Notes under the pieces: generated by a model
Told to the model about the DNA's origin: nothing
The model's input: the letters and a program-made list of their open reading frames with translations, nothing else
Database searches by the model: none
DNA from: an uncultured Eubacteriales bacterium
GTDB taxonomy: Bacteria; Bacillota; Clostridia; Christensenellales; Aristaeellaceae
Direction of reading: 5' to 3'
Length of the DNA: 13,053 bases
Assembly: GCA_900553295.1 (NCBI GenBank)
Contig: USCR01000058.1
Coordinates: 1 to 13,053 of the forward strand
Shown: positions 1-5,887 of the stretch, in pieces
Position numbering within the stretch: the first letter of the stretch is position 1
Layout of the letters: each line of letters starts with the position of its first letter
Translations under genes and position numbers: made by a program

Positions 1-35
1 CACAGTGGGTCCCCCACGTGGTAGCGCCTTTTTTG

Positions 36-2225
36 TTATCCATTGGCATTGTTGGAAGGGTCAAAGATATGCAGTACCTCTCCGGTGGCCGCGTCCAGGA
101 CCACATCATAGTCGGAGATCATGGCCAGGTCAGTCTCTGGCATACGCAGCAAGATCAGCCACGCTTGGGTCGGAATGATGTAACCGCACCACAGCGTGCC
201 CGACTGCTTGTATCGGGCATCCGCCACCAAAAAGCCCGCAACCTCCTGCTCGGAGAAACCGTAGGCCTGCACCACGGCTTCCCGGGCCAAGGCAATGGCT
301 TCCGCCTTGCTCAATTCATCAGGGGCTGGCGTGCCTTCCTCATCCTCGGAGCGTTGGACCGTTTTCTCCTGATGGTCCACAAACAGCAGCACTTCGCCGT
401 TGGTGGCGTCCATGCGTACCTCGTAATGCGGCTCCCCTGACAGGTTATAGGTCACTATCCACATCGGCTGTTCCGGATCGCTCTCGTCCAATTTGGAAAC
501 GCTGCTCATGATTTCCGCCGCGCCGCCTGCCCGGGTTACCCGGTCCTGGGCTATCTCCCGGGCCTGCGCCATGGTGATGTAGCCCGTGGGCATGGGAGAT
601 GCAACCGATTGCGCCGTATCGCCTCCGGCAAGGCCGCTGACGCGTATCAGCGCGCGCTCCTCCGTATCCAGCAAGCTGAAGGATAGGACACGCAGCTGAG
701 GTTCCAGCTGCACCACAAAGCGGTAGGCCCTGTCACAGTGCGTATGGCCCCCCTCGCAGGTCAGGAAGCTTCCGCTGCTGCCCACCTCCGCTTGGGTTAC
801 CTTGAGCTGGGTAATGGTCACATCCGGCAGGCAGGTCTTGGTAAACGCGCGCAAATACCCATAGAGTGCTTCCCCGCGGCTGGATGTGATGAGAATCTCC
901 GCATCCTTCAACGTCACTTCCAGGGGCTCAGCATTGCGCAGGGCGGTAATCACACCCTCATTGTTAAAGGTTGCCGTGAATGCACCGCAGCTTCCTTGCC
1001 ATTTCTCCCCTTGCCATTCCATGGAAACGGGTGCGTCCGCATCCGCCTGAATGAAAGGGCTACCCATGAGCCGTTGGAACCATGCCACGGCGTCCTCCTG
1101 GGTCTCCATCACCTGCCGCTGCACACGCTCCTGGGGCTGTGTAATATCTGCCATGATCAAAAAGCTATCCTCCACCGATGGGCTGTATTCCTTTTCCCCG
1201 GTGAAAAAGGAGAAAATCGCCACAGCCACAGCCAGGCTCAGGAAAAGCGCCGTTCCCGCCCGGGAGGGCTTGCCTGCCTGAAGCAAGCGTTGGCGCAGTT
1301 GAACCCGCTTGGGCTTCATGGCCACGCCGCTGGCCTGGACGCCCAATTCCGGCACGCTATGCTTCCAGGCAATGCCATCCAGCTTTTGCCTATACGCCGC
1401 GCCGGCCTCCGCCGGCAGGTGCTGTATCGTCCATTGGTCACAGGCGATTTCGCCATCTGTTCGGGAAACCGATGCCCCCAGCCACACCAGTGGATTGAAC
1501 CAGTGAATCACGCAGCAGAGGCAGCGCAGCAGGTTCCACCACCCGTCATGCATGCGCAAATGCGCCAATTCATGGGTGAGCGCCAGGCTGTAGGATTCCG
1601 GCCGGATATTGGCCGGCAGGGCCAGAAATGGATGCATTAGCCCCGCCACGCAGGAGGCCGGCAGTCCCTCCACGCGCCACACGGGTAAGGGACGAATATG
1701 CAGGGCAGAGCACCGCTGAACATATTCCCCCAGTTGCTCCATGGGGATCATCTCCACCCGCGCTTTCCGCAGCCTGCGGCGAAAGCGGAGGTTCCGGCTA
1801 AGCAATACGCCCAGGGTGGTTGCCGCTCCGCCACAGTACACAATGAGCAGCATGTTTCCCAGCAAGCCCTTTTCCAGGGAAACGGCCAGTTGAAACAGAC
1901 GGCTTTCATCCAGCTCCGTTACATCGTTTCCCGCCATCGCCACTGAGGCATCATACACGGCGTCAATGGTCCGCACGCGAATTTGATCGGCAATGGGGCG
2001 TGCGGCATAATTTCCGGACAGCCTGGGACGAAGCTCGTTCATTAACGGATTGGGAAAGCTAAACGGCAGTAGCAGCCGCACTGCCACCAGCAGCCAGGCG
2101 GCATACACCGCCAGGCGGCTTATCCGTTTTCCAATGGTGACGCGAGCCAGTAGCAGCAGCAAAATCAAAATGCTGCCTGTGAGGGTTGCCTCAAGCAAAA
2201 AATTATAAAAAGTTACGCTGCGCAT
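36..2225 (-). CDS. BlaR1-like M56 membrane metallopeptidase with C-terminal PepSY repeats
   Basis: This 729-residue integral membrane protein belongs to the M56 (BlaR1/MecR1) zinc peptidases, which sense an outside signal and cleave a cytoplasmic target, classically a BlaI/MecI repressor. Hydrophobic segments lie near residues 12-28, 37-55, 122-142 and 325-342. The zinc motif HELAH is at 218-222, and the probable third ligand is E259 in DGEIACD. The outer region (about 343-729) has no SxxK/SxN/KTG penicillin-sensor motifs. Instead it carries two PepSY-like units (about 545-617 and 636-722), each ending in a D-A-T-x-G-E-V-L-type stretch. The ligand is therefore probably not a beta-lactam, which is inference. 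The ATG at 2225 has only a weak G-run (2239-2244) as ribosome site, 13 nt away. No BlaI gene is adjacent in the window. The family call is firm; the target and signal are unknown. Confidence 0.88.
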   Translation of the reverse strand: MRSVTFYNFLLEATLTGSILILLLLLARVTIGKRISRLAVYAAWLLVAVRLLLPFSFPNPLMNELRPRLSGNYAARPIADQIRVRTIDAVYDASVAMAGNDVTELDESRLFQLAVSLEKGLLGNMLLIVYCGGAATTLGVLLSRNLRFRRRLRKARVEMIPMEQLGEYVQRCSALHIRPLPVWRVEGLPASCVAGLMHPFLALPANIRPESYSLALTHELAHLRMHDGWWNLLRCLCCVIHWFNPLVWLGASVSRTDGEIACDQWTIQHLPAEAGAAYRQKLDGIAWKHSVPELGVQASGVAMKPKRVQLRQRLLQAGKPSRAGTALFLSLAVAVAIFSFFTGEKEYSPSVEDSFLIMADITQPQERVQRQVMETQEDAVAWFQRLMGSPFIQADADAPVSMEWQGEKWQGSCGAFTATFNNEGVITALRNAEPLEVTLKDAEILITSSRGEALYGYLRAFTKTCLPDVTITQLKVTQAEVGSSGSFLTCEGGHTHCDRAYRFVVQLEPQLRVLSFSLLDTEERALIRVSGLAGGDTAQSVASPMPTGYITMAQAREIAQDRVTRAGGAAEIMSSVSKLDESDPEQPMWIVTYNLSGEPHYEVRMDATNGEVLLFVDHQEKTVQRSEDEEGTPAPDELSKAEAIALAREAVVQAYGFSEQEVAGFLVADARYKQSGTLWCGYIIPTQAWLILLRMPETDLAMISDYDVVLDAATGEVLHIFDPSNNANG

Positions 2226-2408
2226 GGATACACTTTTTCCCCCCAGTATTCCCGAACGCCTGGCCGGGAATCCTCTTTTGCATGTTTACGCCATCGCATG
2301 CACCTGCGTACCCGTTTCGTGCCACCGGCGGGTATGCGTCAAGCCTCTCATGCGATGTGTTCCCGAACATGTATTATGCTGTTCTCCCACCTCTGGGGAT
2401 GGTTCGTC
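2226..2408 (-). other. Long 5' leader of the M56 gene, gene-free, with nested inverted repeats
   Basis: This gene-free stretch would be transcribed as the M56 leader. It has an outer perfect 9-bp inverted repeat CATCGCATG (2292-2300) / CATGCGATG (2349-2357). Inside that is an inner arm pair GCGTACCCG (2306-2314) / CGGGTATGC (2329-2337), with one non-Watson-Crick position that is G-U on the plus-strand RNA and A-C on the minus-strand RNA. A third 7-bp inverted repeat, ATTCCCG (2248-2254) / CGGGAAT (2265-2271), lies just upstream of the ribosome site. No known riboswitch consensus was recognised. Whether this is a regulatory RNA, an operator cluster or chance cannot be decided here. No convincing small coding frame was seen. 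Confidence 0.35.
2248..2368. repeat. Direct repeat of TTCCCGAAC flanking the M56 leader structure
   Basis: The nine bases TTCCCGAAC occur at 2249-2257 and again at 2360-2368, in the same orientation and 111 bp apart. They bracket the nested inverted repeat at 2292-2357. The left copy is also part of the 7-bp inverted repeat at 2248-2271. They could be paired protein-binding sites upstream of the M56 gene. No known operator matches. Confidence 0.3.
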
Positions 2409-2414
2409 TTTGTT

Positions 2415-2444
2415 ATACTACCTTTCTTTGTTATGTTTTGTCAA
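2415..2444 (-). promoter_or_regulatory. Sigma-A-like promoter for the M56 gene
   Basis: Read on the minus strand, a perfect -35 TTGACA (2444-2439) is followed after 18 bp by TAGTAT (2420-2415, 4 of 6 matches to TATAAT), with AT-rich sequence upstream. It sits just past the acyltransferase terminator. A start near 2408 would give a leader of about 183 nt before the M56 ATG. A second -10-like TATAAC (2417-2412) would need a 21-bp spacer and is less likely. Confidence 0.55.
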
Positions 2445-2465
2445 CGAAAGATTGTTAATTTTTAC

Positions 2466-2517
2466 AAAAGCAAAGCAGAAGGCACGGATTGGTTTCCTTT
2501 TTCGCCGTATCTTCTGC
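2466..2517 (-). terminator. Probable rho-independent terminator of the acyltransferase gene
   Basis: On the minus strand, a 7-bp stem GCAGAAG (2517-2511) / CTTCTGC (2481-2475) encloses an inner 4-bp ACGG/CCGT stem (2508-2505 with 2487-2484). A T-rich tail TTTGCTTTT (2474-2466) follows. The structure begins about 22 nt after the acyltransferase stop codon and ends just before the M56 promoter, so it separates the two transcription units. The stem is interrupted and the loop is long, hence moderate confidence. Confidence 0.55.
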
Positions 2518-2539
2518 TGTTGGATTGATTTTTTCGATA

Positions 2540-3205
2540 TTATTTTTCTCCCCGCAGTCCCTTGGCCAGCACTTCCACCAATTCTTCCTGCTGCTCCTCC
2601 AAGGTGCGTGCCGTATCAAAGGCGATGGGACGGGCCACCTGGAAAACATGCCGCCGGTAATCCACATGGACCGGATAGAAAATCAATGCTTTTCCCGTGG
2701 CACGATAATACATGGTGGCAATGTTCAGAAAGCCCGTATTGATCCAGCTATGATGGGACTGAAAGCCCGAAGGCTGCTCGGGGAAAATGACCAGGTGCTC
2801 ACCGCTTTTCAGCCACCGCAGGCTCTGGCGCATGGTGGTCAAAACCCGGCCATCATGGTACACGGGCACAGTGGGCGCAAGGCGCAGAATGGGTGGCAGG
2901 ATGGCCGCCGCCAGATAAGGCAGGGTCACATTATACAACGGTTCAAAAAAAGAACCGGGCCGCCACCAGTAATCCTGCCGCACATACGCGGGCACCTGCT
3001 TGGGGTCCAGCATCTGTGCATTCATCCAGGTGTGGCAATGCTCCCGCAGGGGAAACTTGGTACACATGTCGACGGGGCCAAAGGCCCCCGCATGGTTGCA
3101 CACAAAGACCGATGGCTCCCCCCGGAAGGGTTCCTCCCACTGCGTGGTCATGGCCGGCGTTACGGCGCGCACAAAGGCGCACAGCCGCTCATAGGCTTTT
3201 GACAT
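2540..3205 (-). CDS. Lysophospholipid/glycerol acyltransferase (PlsC-like)
   Basis: The 221-residue protein resembles the PlsC/LPLAT family, membrane-associated enzymes that move an acyl chain onto glycerol-phosphate or lysophospholipid. Visible family blocks are VCNHAGAFGP near the start (NH of the NHx4D box), a central hydrophobic stretch with LAPTVPVYHDG, FPEQPSG in place of the usual FPEGTRS box, and a late YPVHVDYRRHV strand. The NHx4D aspartate is not at its usual spacing: the position is Gly, and an Asp lies three residues further on. I start it at 3205 because AAGGTGG (3220-3214) lies 8 nt upstream. The alternative ATG at 3256 falls between the -35 and -10 of the apparent promoter and has no ribosome site; using it would add 17 residues. 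The gene stands alone between its promoter and terminator. The exact acyl acceptor is unknown. Confidence 0.8.
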   Translation of the reverse strand: MSKAYERLCAFVRAVTPAMTTQWEEPFRGEPSVFVCNHAGAFGPVDMCTKFPLREHCHTWMNAQMLDPKQVPAYVRQDYWWRPGSFFEPLYNVTLPYLAAAILPPILRLAPTVPVYHDGRVLTTMRQSLRWLKSGEHLVIFPEQPSGFQSHHSWINTGFLNIATMYYRATGKALIFYPVHVDYRRHVFQVARPIAFDTARTLEEQQEELVEVLAKGLRGEK

Positions 3206-3213
3206 TGTTTTTC

Positions 3214-3220
3214 CCACCTT
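3214..3220 (-). promoter_or_regulatory. Ribosome binding site deciding the acyltransferase start
   Basis: Minus-strand AAGGTGG differs by one base from the ideal AAGGAGG and lies 8 nt before the ATG at 3205. No comparable site precedes the ATG at 3256. Confidence 0.65.
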
Positions 3221-3228
3221 CTGTACAT

Positions 3229-3240
3229 CATCGCGCGATG
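3229..3240. repeat. 12-bp perfect palindrome at the acyltransferase transcription start
   Basis: CATCGCGCGATG is its own reverse complement. It occupies about +1 to +13 relative to the start predicted from the promoter at 3248-3276, a position typical of a repressor operator. The same half-sites, CATCGC and GCGATG, are the ends of the long inverted repeat in the M56 leader (2292-2297 and 2352-2357). The regulator is unknown and chance is possible. Confidence 0.35.
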
Positions 3241-3247
3241 CTTTTCT

Positions 3248-3276
3248 ATCATACATGGTTGCGTACCAGGCGTCAA
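3248..3276 (-). promoter_or_regulatory. Sigma-A promoter of the acyltransferase gene
   Basis: On the minus strand, TTGACG (3276-3271; 5 of 6 matches to TTGACA) and TATGAT (3253-3248; 5 of 6 matches to TATAAT) are separated by exactly 17 bp. Transcription should start near 3241, which places the ATG at 3256 upstream of the message. Confidence 0.7.
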
Positions 3277-3278
3277 GG

Positions 3279-3309
3279 GGCGCAATGCCTGTATGCGCCA
3301 GCGTTTTTT
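3279..3309 (+). other. Inverted repeat followed by a T run, upstream of the CmpB-like gene
   Basis: GGCGCA (3279-3284) and TGCGCC (3294-3299) form a 6-bp hairpin with a 9-nt loop. Four bases later, six T residues follow (3304-3309). It looks like a weak plus-strand terminator, but no plus-strand gene ends upstream of it in the window. It also abuts the -35 of the divergent acyltransferase promoter, so it could be an operator or an attenuator. No convincing plus-strand promoter was found in 3257-3360. Confidence 0.3.
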
Positions 3310-3360
3310 ACGGCATACTAGCCACTGCTCACAGGAAAACGGAAAGGCTGTGGAAACTGC

Positions 3361-3702
3361 ATGAAAAGCTTTTTGCTGGGTGCGGTGGGGTATCCTCTGC
3401 TGGAATTGTGTTGGCGCGGCCGAACCCATCCCACCATGTCACTGGCCGGTGGTATCTCCTGCTGGGGGCTGGATCGCTTGCGGCGCTCCAGACTTCCCGC
3501 CTGGTCCATGCCGCTGGTGGGCTGCGGTATCATCACCGGGGTGGAAGCGGCTGTGGGGCTAATATGGAACCGGGATCATCGCATCTGGGATTATCGGGAT
3601 ATGCCAGGAAATTGGCGTGGCCAGGTCTGCGTCCCCTATGCCCTGCTGTGGGCTGCGTTAAGCGCCGCCACCGTTGCCCTGCTGAACGCCGCGGAGGAAT
3701 AG
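3361..3702 (+). CDS. Small membrane protein of the CmpB / 'putative ABC transporter type IV' family
   Basis: The 113-residue hydrophobic protein has likely membrane segments near residues 1-18, 47-67 and 90-110. Its second half carries the family signature: a Gly-x-Glu segment (TGVEAAVGLIWN), then R-x-x-x-I-W-D-Y and M-P-G-N-W-R-G-Q-V-C, then a final hydrophobic L-L-W segment. The family (PF06541-like) is common in Firmicutes and its biochemical role is not established, despite the ABC-transporter name. An in-frame TAG at 3319-3321 limits the upstream extension, and the ribosome site is weak (GGAAAGG, about 13 nt away). It lies divergent from the acyltransferase and just ahead of the htpG regulatory region, with no terminator of its own. 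It is on the short side for the family. The family call rests on the signature alone. Confidence 0.72.
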   Translation: MKSFLLGAVGYPLLELCWRGRTHPTMSLAGGISCWGLDRLRRSRLPAWSMPLVGCGIITGVEAAVGLIWNRDHRIWDYRDMPGNWRGQVCVPYALLWAALSAATVALLNAAEE

Positions 3703-3724
3703 CGCGCCGGCTCAATCATTTTTG

Positions 3725-3751
3725 TTAGCACTCAAAACAAATGAGTGCTAA
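3725..3751. promoter_or_regulatory. CIRCE operator (HrcA binding site)
   Basis: A perfect 9-9-9 CIRCE element is present: TTAGCACTC (3725-3733), a 9-bp spacer, and GAGTGCTAA (3743-3751). HrcA binds this element and releases it on heat shock. It lies 7 bp upstream of the htpG -35 and 107 bp before its ATG. Confidence 0.97.
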
Positions 3752-3758
3752 AAAGTGC

Positions 3759-3787
3759 TTGCATTTGTCTCCCGGCAGTGCTACAAT
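3759..3787 (+). promoter_or_regulatory. Sigma-A promoter of htpG
   Basis: TTGCAT (3759-3764) and TACAAT (3782-3787) are separated by 17 bp, with a predicted start near 3794. The CIRCE half-site sequence AGTGCT recurs at 3754-3759, touching the -35, and at 3777-3782, touching the -10. Confidence 0.75.
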
Positions 3788-3792
3788 AGGCA

Positions 3793-3824
3793 AAGAAAGG
3801 CAGACTTTCTGCTCTGTCTTTCTT
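3793..3824 (+). other. 5'-terminal hairpin of the htpG mRNA
   Basis: AAGAAAGGCAGA (3793-3804) pairs with TCTGTCTTTCTT (3813-3824) through 12 positions, one of them G-U, around an 8-nt loop. It starts at the predicted transcription start, so the message would begin with a hairpin. A 5'-terminal stem commonly protects mRNA from decay. The ribosome site AAGGAGG (3843-3849) is outside the stem, so this is not a simple RNA thermometer. Confidence 0.5.
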
Positions 3825-3858
3825 ACCTGCGTGCATTGCAACAAGGAGGATTGATTCC

Positions 3859-5754
3859 ATGGCCATTGAAAAGGGCAGCGTATCCATTGAAGCGCAAAAT
3901 ATTATGCCGGTGATTAAACGCTGGCTTTACTCTGACAAAGATATTTTCCTGCGTGAGGTTGTTTCCAACGGCTGTGACGCCATTACCAAGTACCGCATGC
4001 TTCACCTGGGCACAGAGGAGGACATGCGCGTTACCGTTACCGTGGACAAGGAGAAGGGCGAGATCCGCATTGCCGATACGGGCATTGGCATGACCGATGA
4101 GGAAGTCCGCCGTTATATCAACCAGGTGGCCTTCTCCAGCGCGGAGGAATTCCTGAAGAATTATCAAGGGGAAAAGGGTGAAGAAAAAGCCGACATCATC
4201 GGCCATTTCGGTCTGGGATTCTATTCTGTGTTTATGGTTTCCGACCGGGTAGAAATCGACACCCAGAGCTATCAGCCCGATGCCAAGCCCGTCCACTGGG
4301 AAAGCGTCGACGGCATGAACTTCGAAATGACCGAGGGCACCCGCACGGTCCATGGCACCACCATTACGCTTCACATCAGCGAAGAGGAAAAAGAATTCCT
4401 GGAGCTGTATCGCGTGCGTGAGGTGCTGAACCGCTATTGTGGTTACATGAACGCGCCCATCTATCTGGAGGACGCCAACGCCAAGCCCGTGGAGCGCGAA
4501 GTTCCCGTGGAGGGAGAGAAGAACGAAGACGGCTCCCAGAAGATGCAAAAGGTCACCGAGGCACCCAAGCCTTCCCTGATCAACGAGGTGGCGCCCCTGT
4601 GGCTAAAGAAGCCCAGCGATTGCACCGAGGAGGAGTACAAGAGCTTCTATCACCGGATGTTCACGGACTTTGAGGACCCGCTGTTCTGGATTCACCTGAA
4701 CGTGGACTATCCTTTCAACCTGAAGGGGATTCTGTACTTCCCCAAGATTCGTCAGGACTTCGGCACCCATGAAGGACAAATCAAGCTCTTCAGCGGCCAG
4801 GTTTTCGTGGCGGACAACATCAAGGAAGTTATTCCCGAGTTCCTGCTGCTGCTCAAGGGTGTAATCGACTGCCCCGACCTGCCGCTGAACGTGAGCCGTT
4901 CCTTCCTGCAAAATGATGGGTATGTGCGCAAGATTTCGGCCTACATCACCAAGAAGGTTGCCGATAAGCTCACCGATCTCTTCACCAGCCAGCGGGAAAC
5001 CTATCAGGGCTACTGGAACGATATCGCTCCCTTTATCAAGTATGGCTGCATGAAGGACCAGAAGTTCTTTGACAGCGTGAAGAAGGTTCTCCTGCTCAAG
5101 ACCACCGATGACAGCTACCTTACCTTTGAGGAGTACAAGACCCGCAATGAGGCCAAAGCGCCCAAGAAGGTATTTTATACCAACGATCCCAAGCGGCAGG
5201 CGGCATCCGTGGCCATGTACACCCAGCGCGGCATTGACGTGGCGGTGATGGATAGCCTGATCGACGTGAACTTCATGTCCTTCATGGAGTATTCCGGCGG
5301 TGAGGACAGCGTGACCTTCGCCCGCGTGGACGCCGATGTCAGCGGATTGACAGAGGACAGCGACGAGGGCAAGGATCTGAGCGCGGAGGACCTGGAAAAG
5401 CTGTTCCGCAAGGCTTTGGGCAAGGAAGACCTGGCCGTCAAGCTGGAGTCCCTGGCCAATCCCGATATGATCGCCATGGTCACCGAGGATGAGCAAAGCC
5501 GCCGCTTCAAGGAAATGAGCCGCCTGTATGGCGAAAAGTTCCCCATGCCCGACCGCTTCACCCTGGTGCTCAACCGCCGCAATCCCACCGTGCGCACCCT
5601 GGCCACACGGGAGGAAGGCGAAGTTACCGACCTGCTTTGCAAGCAGATCTACGATTTGGCCCGTATGTCTGCGCAACCCCTGGAATCCGAAGAAATTACG
5701 GACTTCATTGCCCGTTCCCAGAAGCTGGTATCCATGGTGGCGGACGAAAAATAA
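3859..5754 (+). CDS. htpG: Molecular chaperone HtpG (Hsp90)
   Basis: The 631-residue cytosolic ATP-dependent chaperone helps client proteins refold or remain soluble under stress. The length matches bacterial HtpG (about 620-630). The GHKL ATPase blocks are all present: LREVVSNGCDA (E33, N37, D40), IADTGIGM (D73, G77), FSSAEEF around 92-98, and the lid glycines GHFGLGFYSVF (115-125). The middle domain with LWLKKPSDCTEEEYKSFY and PLNVSRSFLQND follows, then a C-terminal dimerisation region. The ATG at 3859 has a strong AAGGAGG 9 nt upstream. The gene is a single transcription unit between a CIRCE-controlled promoter and a strong terminator. B. subtilis htpG is not an HrcA/CIRCE gene, so this regulation differs from that model. 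Identity is very secure. Confidence 0.99.
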   Translation: MAIEKGSVSIEAQNIMPVIKRWLYSDKDIFLREVVSNGCDAITKYRMLHLGTEEDMRVTVTVDKEKGEIRIADTGIGMTDEEVRRYINQVAFSSAEEFLKNYQGEKGEEKADIIGHFGLGFYSVFMVSDRVEIDTQSYQPDAKPVHWESVDGMNFEMTEGTRTVHGTTITLHISEEEKEFLELYRVREVLNRYCGYMNAPIYLEDANAKPVEREVPVEGEKNEDGSQKMQKVTEAPKPSLINEVAPLWLKKPSDCTEEEYKSFYHRMFTDFEDPLFWIHLNVDYPFNLKGILYFPKIRQDFGTHEGQIKLFSGQVFVADNIKEVIPEFLLLLKGVIDCPDLPLNVSRSFLQNDGYVRKISAYITKKVADKLTDLFTSQRETYQGYWNDIAPFIKYGCMKDQKFFDSVKKVLLLKTTDDSYLTFEEYKTRNEAKAPKKVFYTNDPKRQAASVAMYTQRGIDVAVMDSLIDVNFMSFMEYSGGEDSVTFARVDADVSGLTEDSDEGKDLSAEDLEKLFRKALGKEDLAVKLESLANPDMIAMVTEDEQSRRFKEMSRLYGEKFPMPDRFTLVLNRRNPTVRTLATREEGEVTDLLCKQIYDLARMSAQPLESEEITDFIARSQKLVSMVADEK

Positions 5755-5782
5755 CGCCCCCATGATCCTCGCCGATTTCCTG

Positions 5783-5823
5783 GCCTCCCGTTCCGGCGCC
5801 CCTGCCGGTCGGGAGGCTTTTTT
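5783..5823 (+). terminator. Rho-independent terminator of htpG
   Basis: An outer stem GCCTCCCG (5783-5790) / CGGGAGGC (5810-5817) and an inner stem CCGGC (5793-5797) / GCCGG (5804-5808) are followed directly by six T residues (5818-5823). It lies 29 nt after the htpG stop. Confidence 0.95.
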
Positions 5824-5825
5824 GC

Positions 5826-5854
5826 TTGCCTTTCCCGGGGAAATTTTTTATAAT
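5826..5854 (+). promoter_or_regulatory. Sigma-A promoter of the M16/FHA/SEDS/PBP operon
   Basis: TTGCCT (5826-5831), a 17-bp spacer and a perfect TATAAT (5849-5854) begin 2 bp after the htpG terminator. Transcription would start near 5861, about 27 nt before the M16 ATG. No further promoter or terminator is evident down to 10881, so it may drive all four genes. Confidence 0.85.
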
Positions 5855-5887
5855 GGTACAAGACAAAAGATTCGGGAGGTCCTTTCC

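Noticed and set aside
1..21. GTGGG/CCCAC hairpin and CCACGTGG palindrome just past the M56 stop
   Set aside because: It could be a minus-strand terminator, but the tail needed to judge it lies outside the window and the visible bases are not T-rich.
738..1640. Long open frame on the plus strand (300 codons) opposite the M56 gene
   Set aside because: It runs antisense to a protein with clear M56 and PepSY features, has no recognisable domain or ribosome site, and is typical of GC-rich shadow frames.
2366..2385. GAAC...GTTC pair resembling a Firmicute LexA box
   Set aside because: The spacing is 12 bp instead of the 4 expected for the GAAC-N4-GTTC site, and no SOS gene follows.
2489..3202. 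Plus-strand open frame of 237 codons opposite the acyltransferase
   Set aside because: It is antisense to a recognisable PlsC-like gene with its own promoter and terminator. The translation has no family features.
3255..3728. 157-codon plus-strand frame overlapping the CmpB-like gene
   Set aside because: The family signature lies in the frame starting at 3361. This alternative shows no membrane pattern and runs into the CIRCE operator.
3843..3861. Idea of an htpG RNA thermometer hiding the ribosome site
   Set aside because: The hairpin at 3793-3824 ends 18 nt before AAGGAGG, and I see no strong partner for AAGGAGG in the leader.
4603..5763. 386-codon minus-strand frame (and another at 3823-4548) opposite htpG
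   Set aside because: Long antisense frames arise here from the codon bias of htpG. No start site, domain or promoter supports them.
5528..5887. In-frame extension of the M16 gene upstream into htpG (120 codons)
   Set aside because: The htpG terminator and the operon promoter lie inside this stretch, and a good ribosome site precedes the ATG at 5888.
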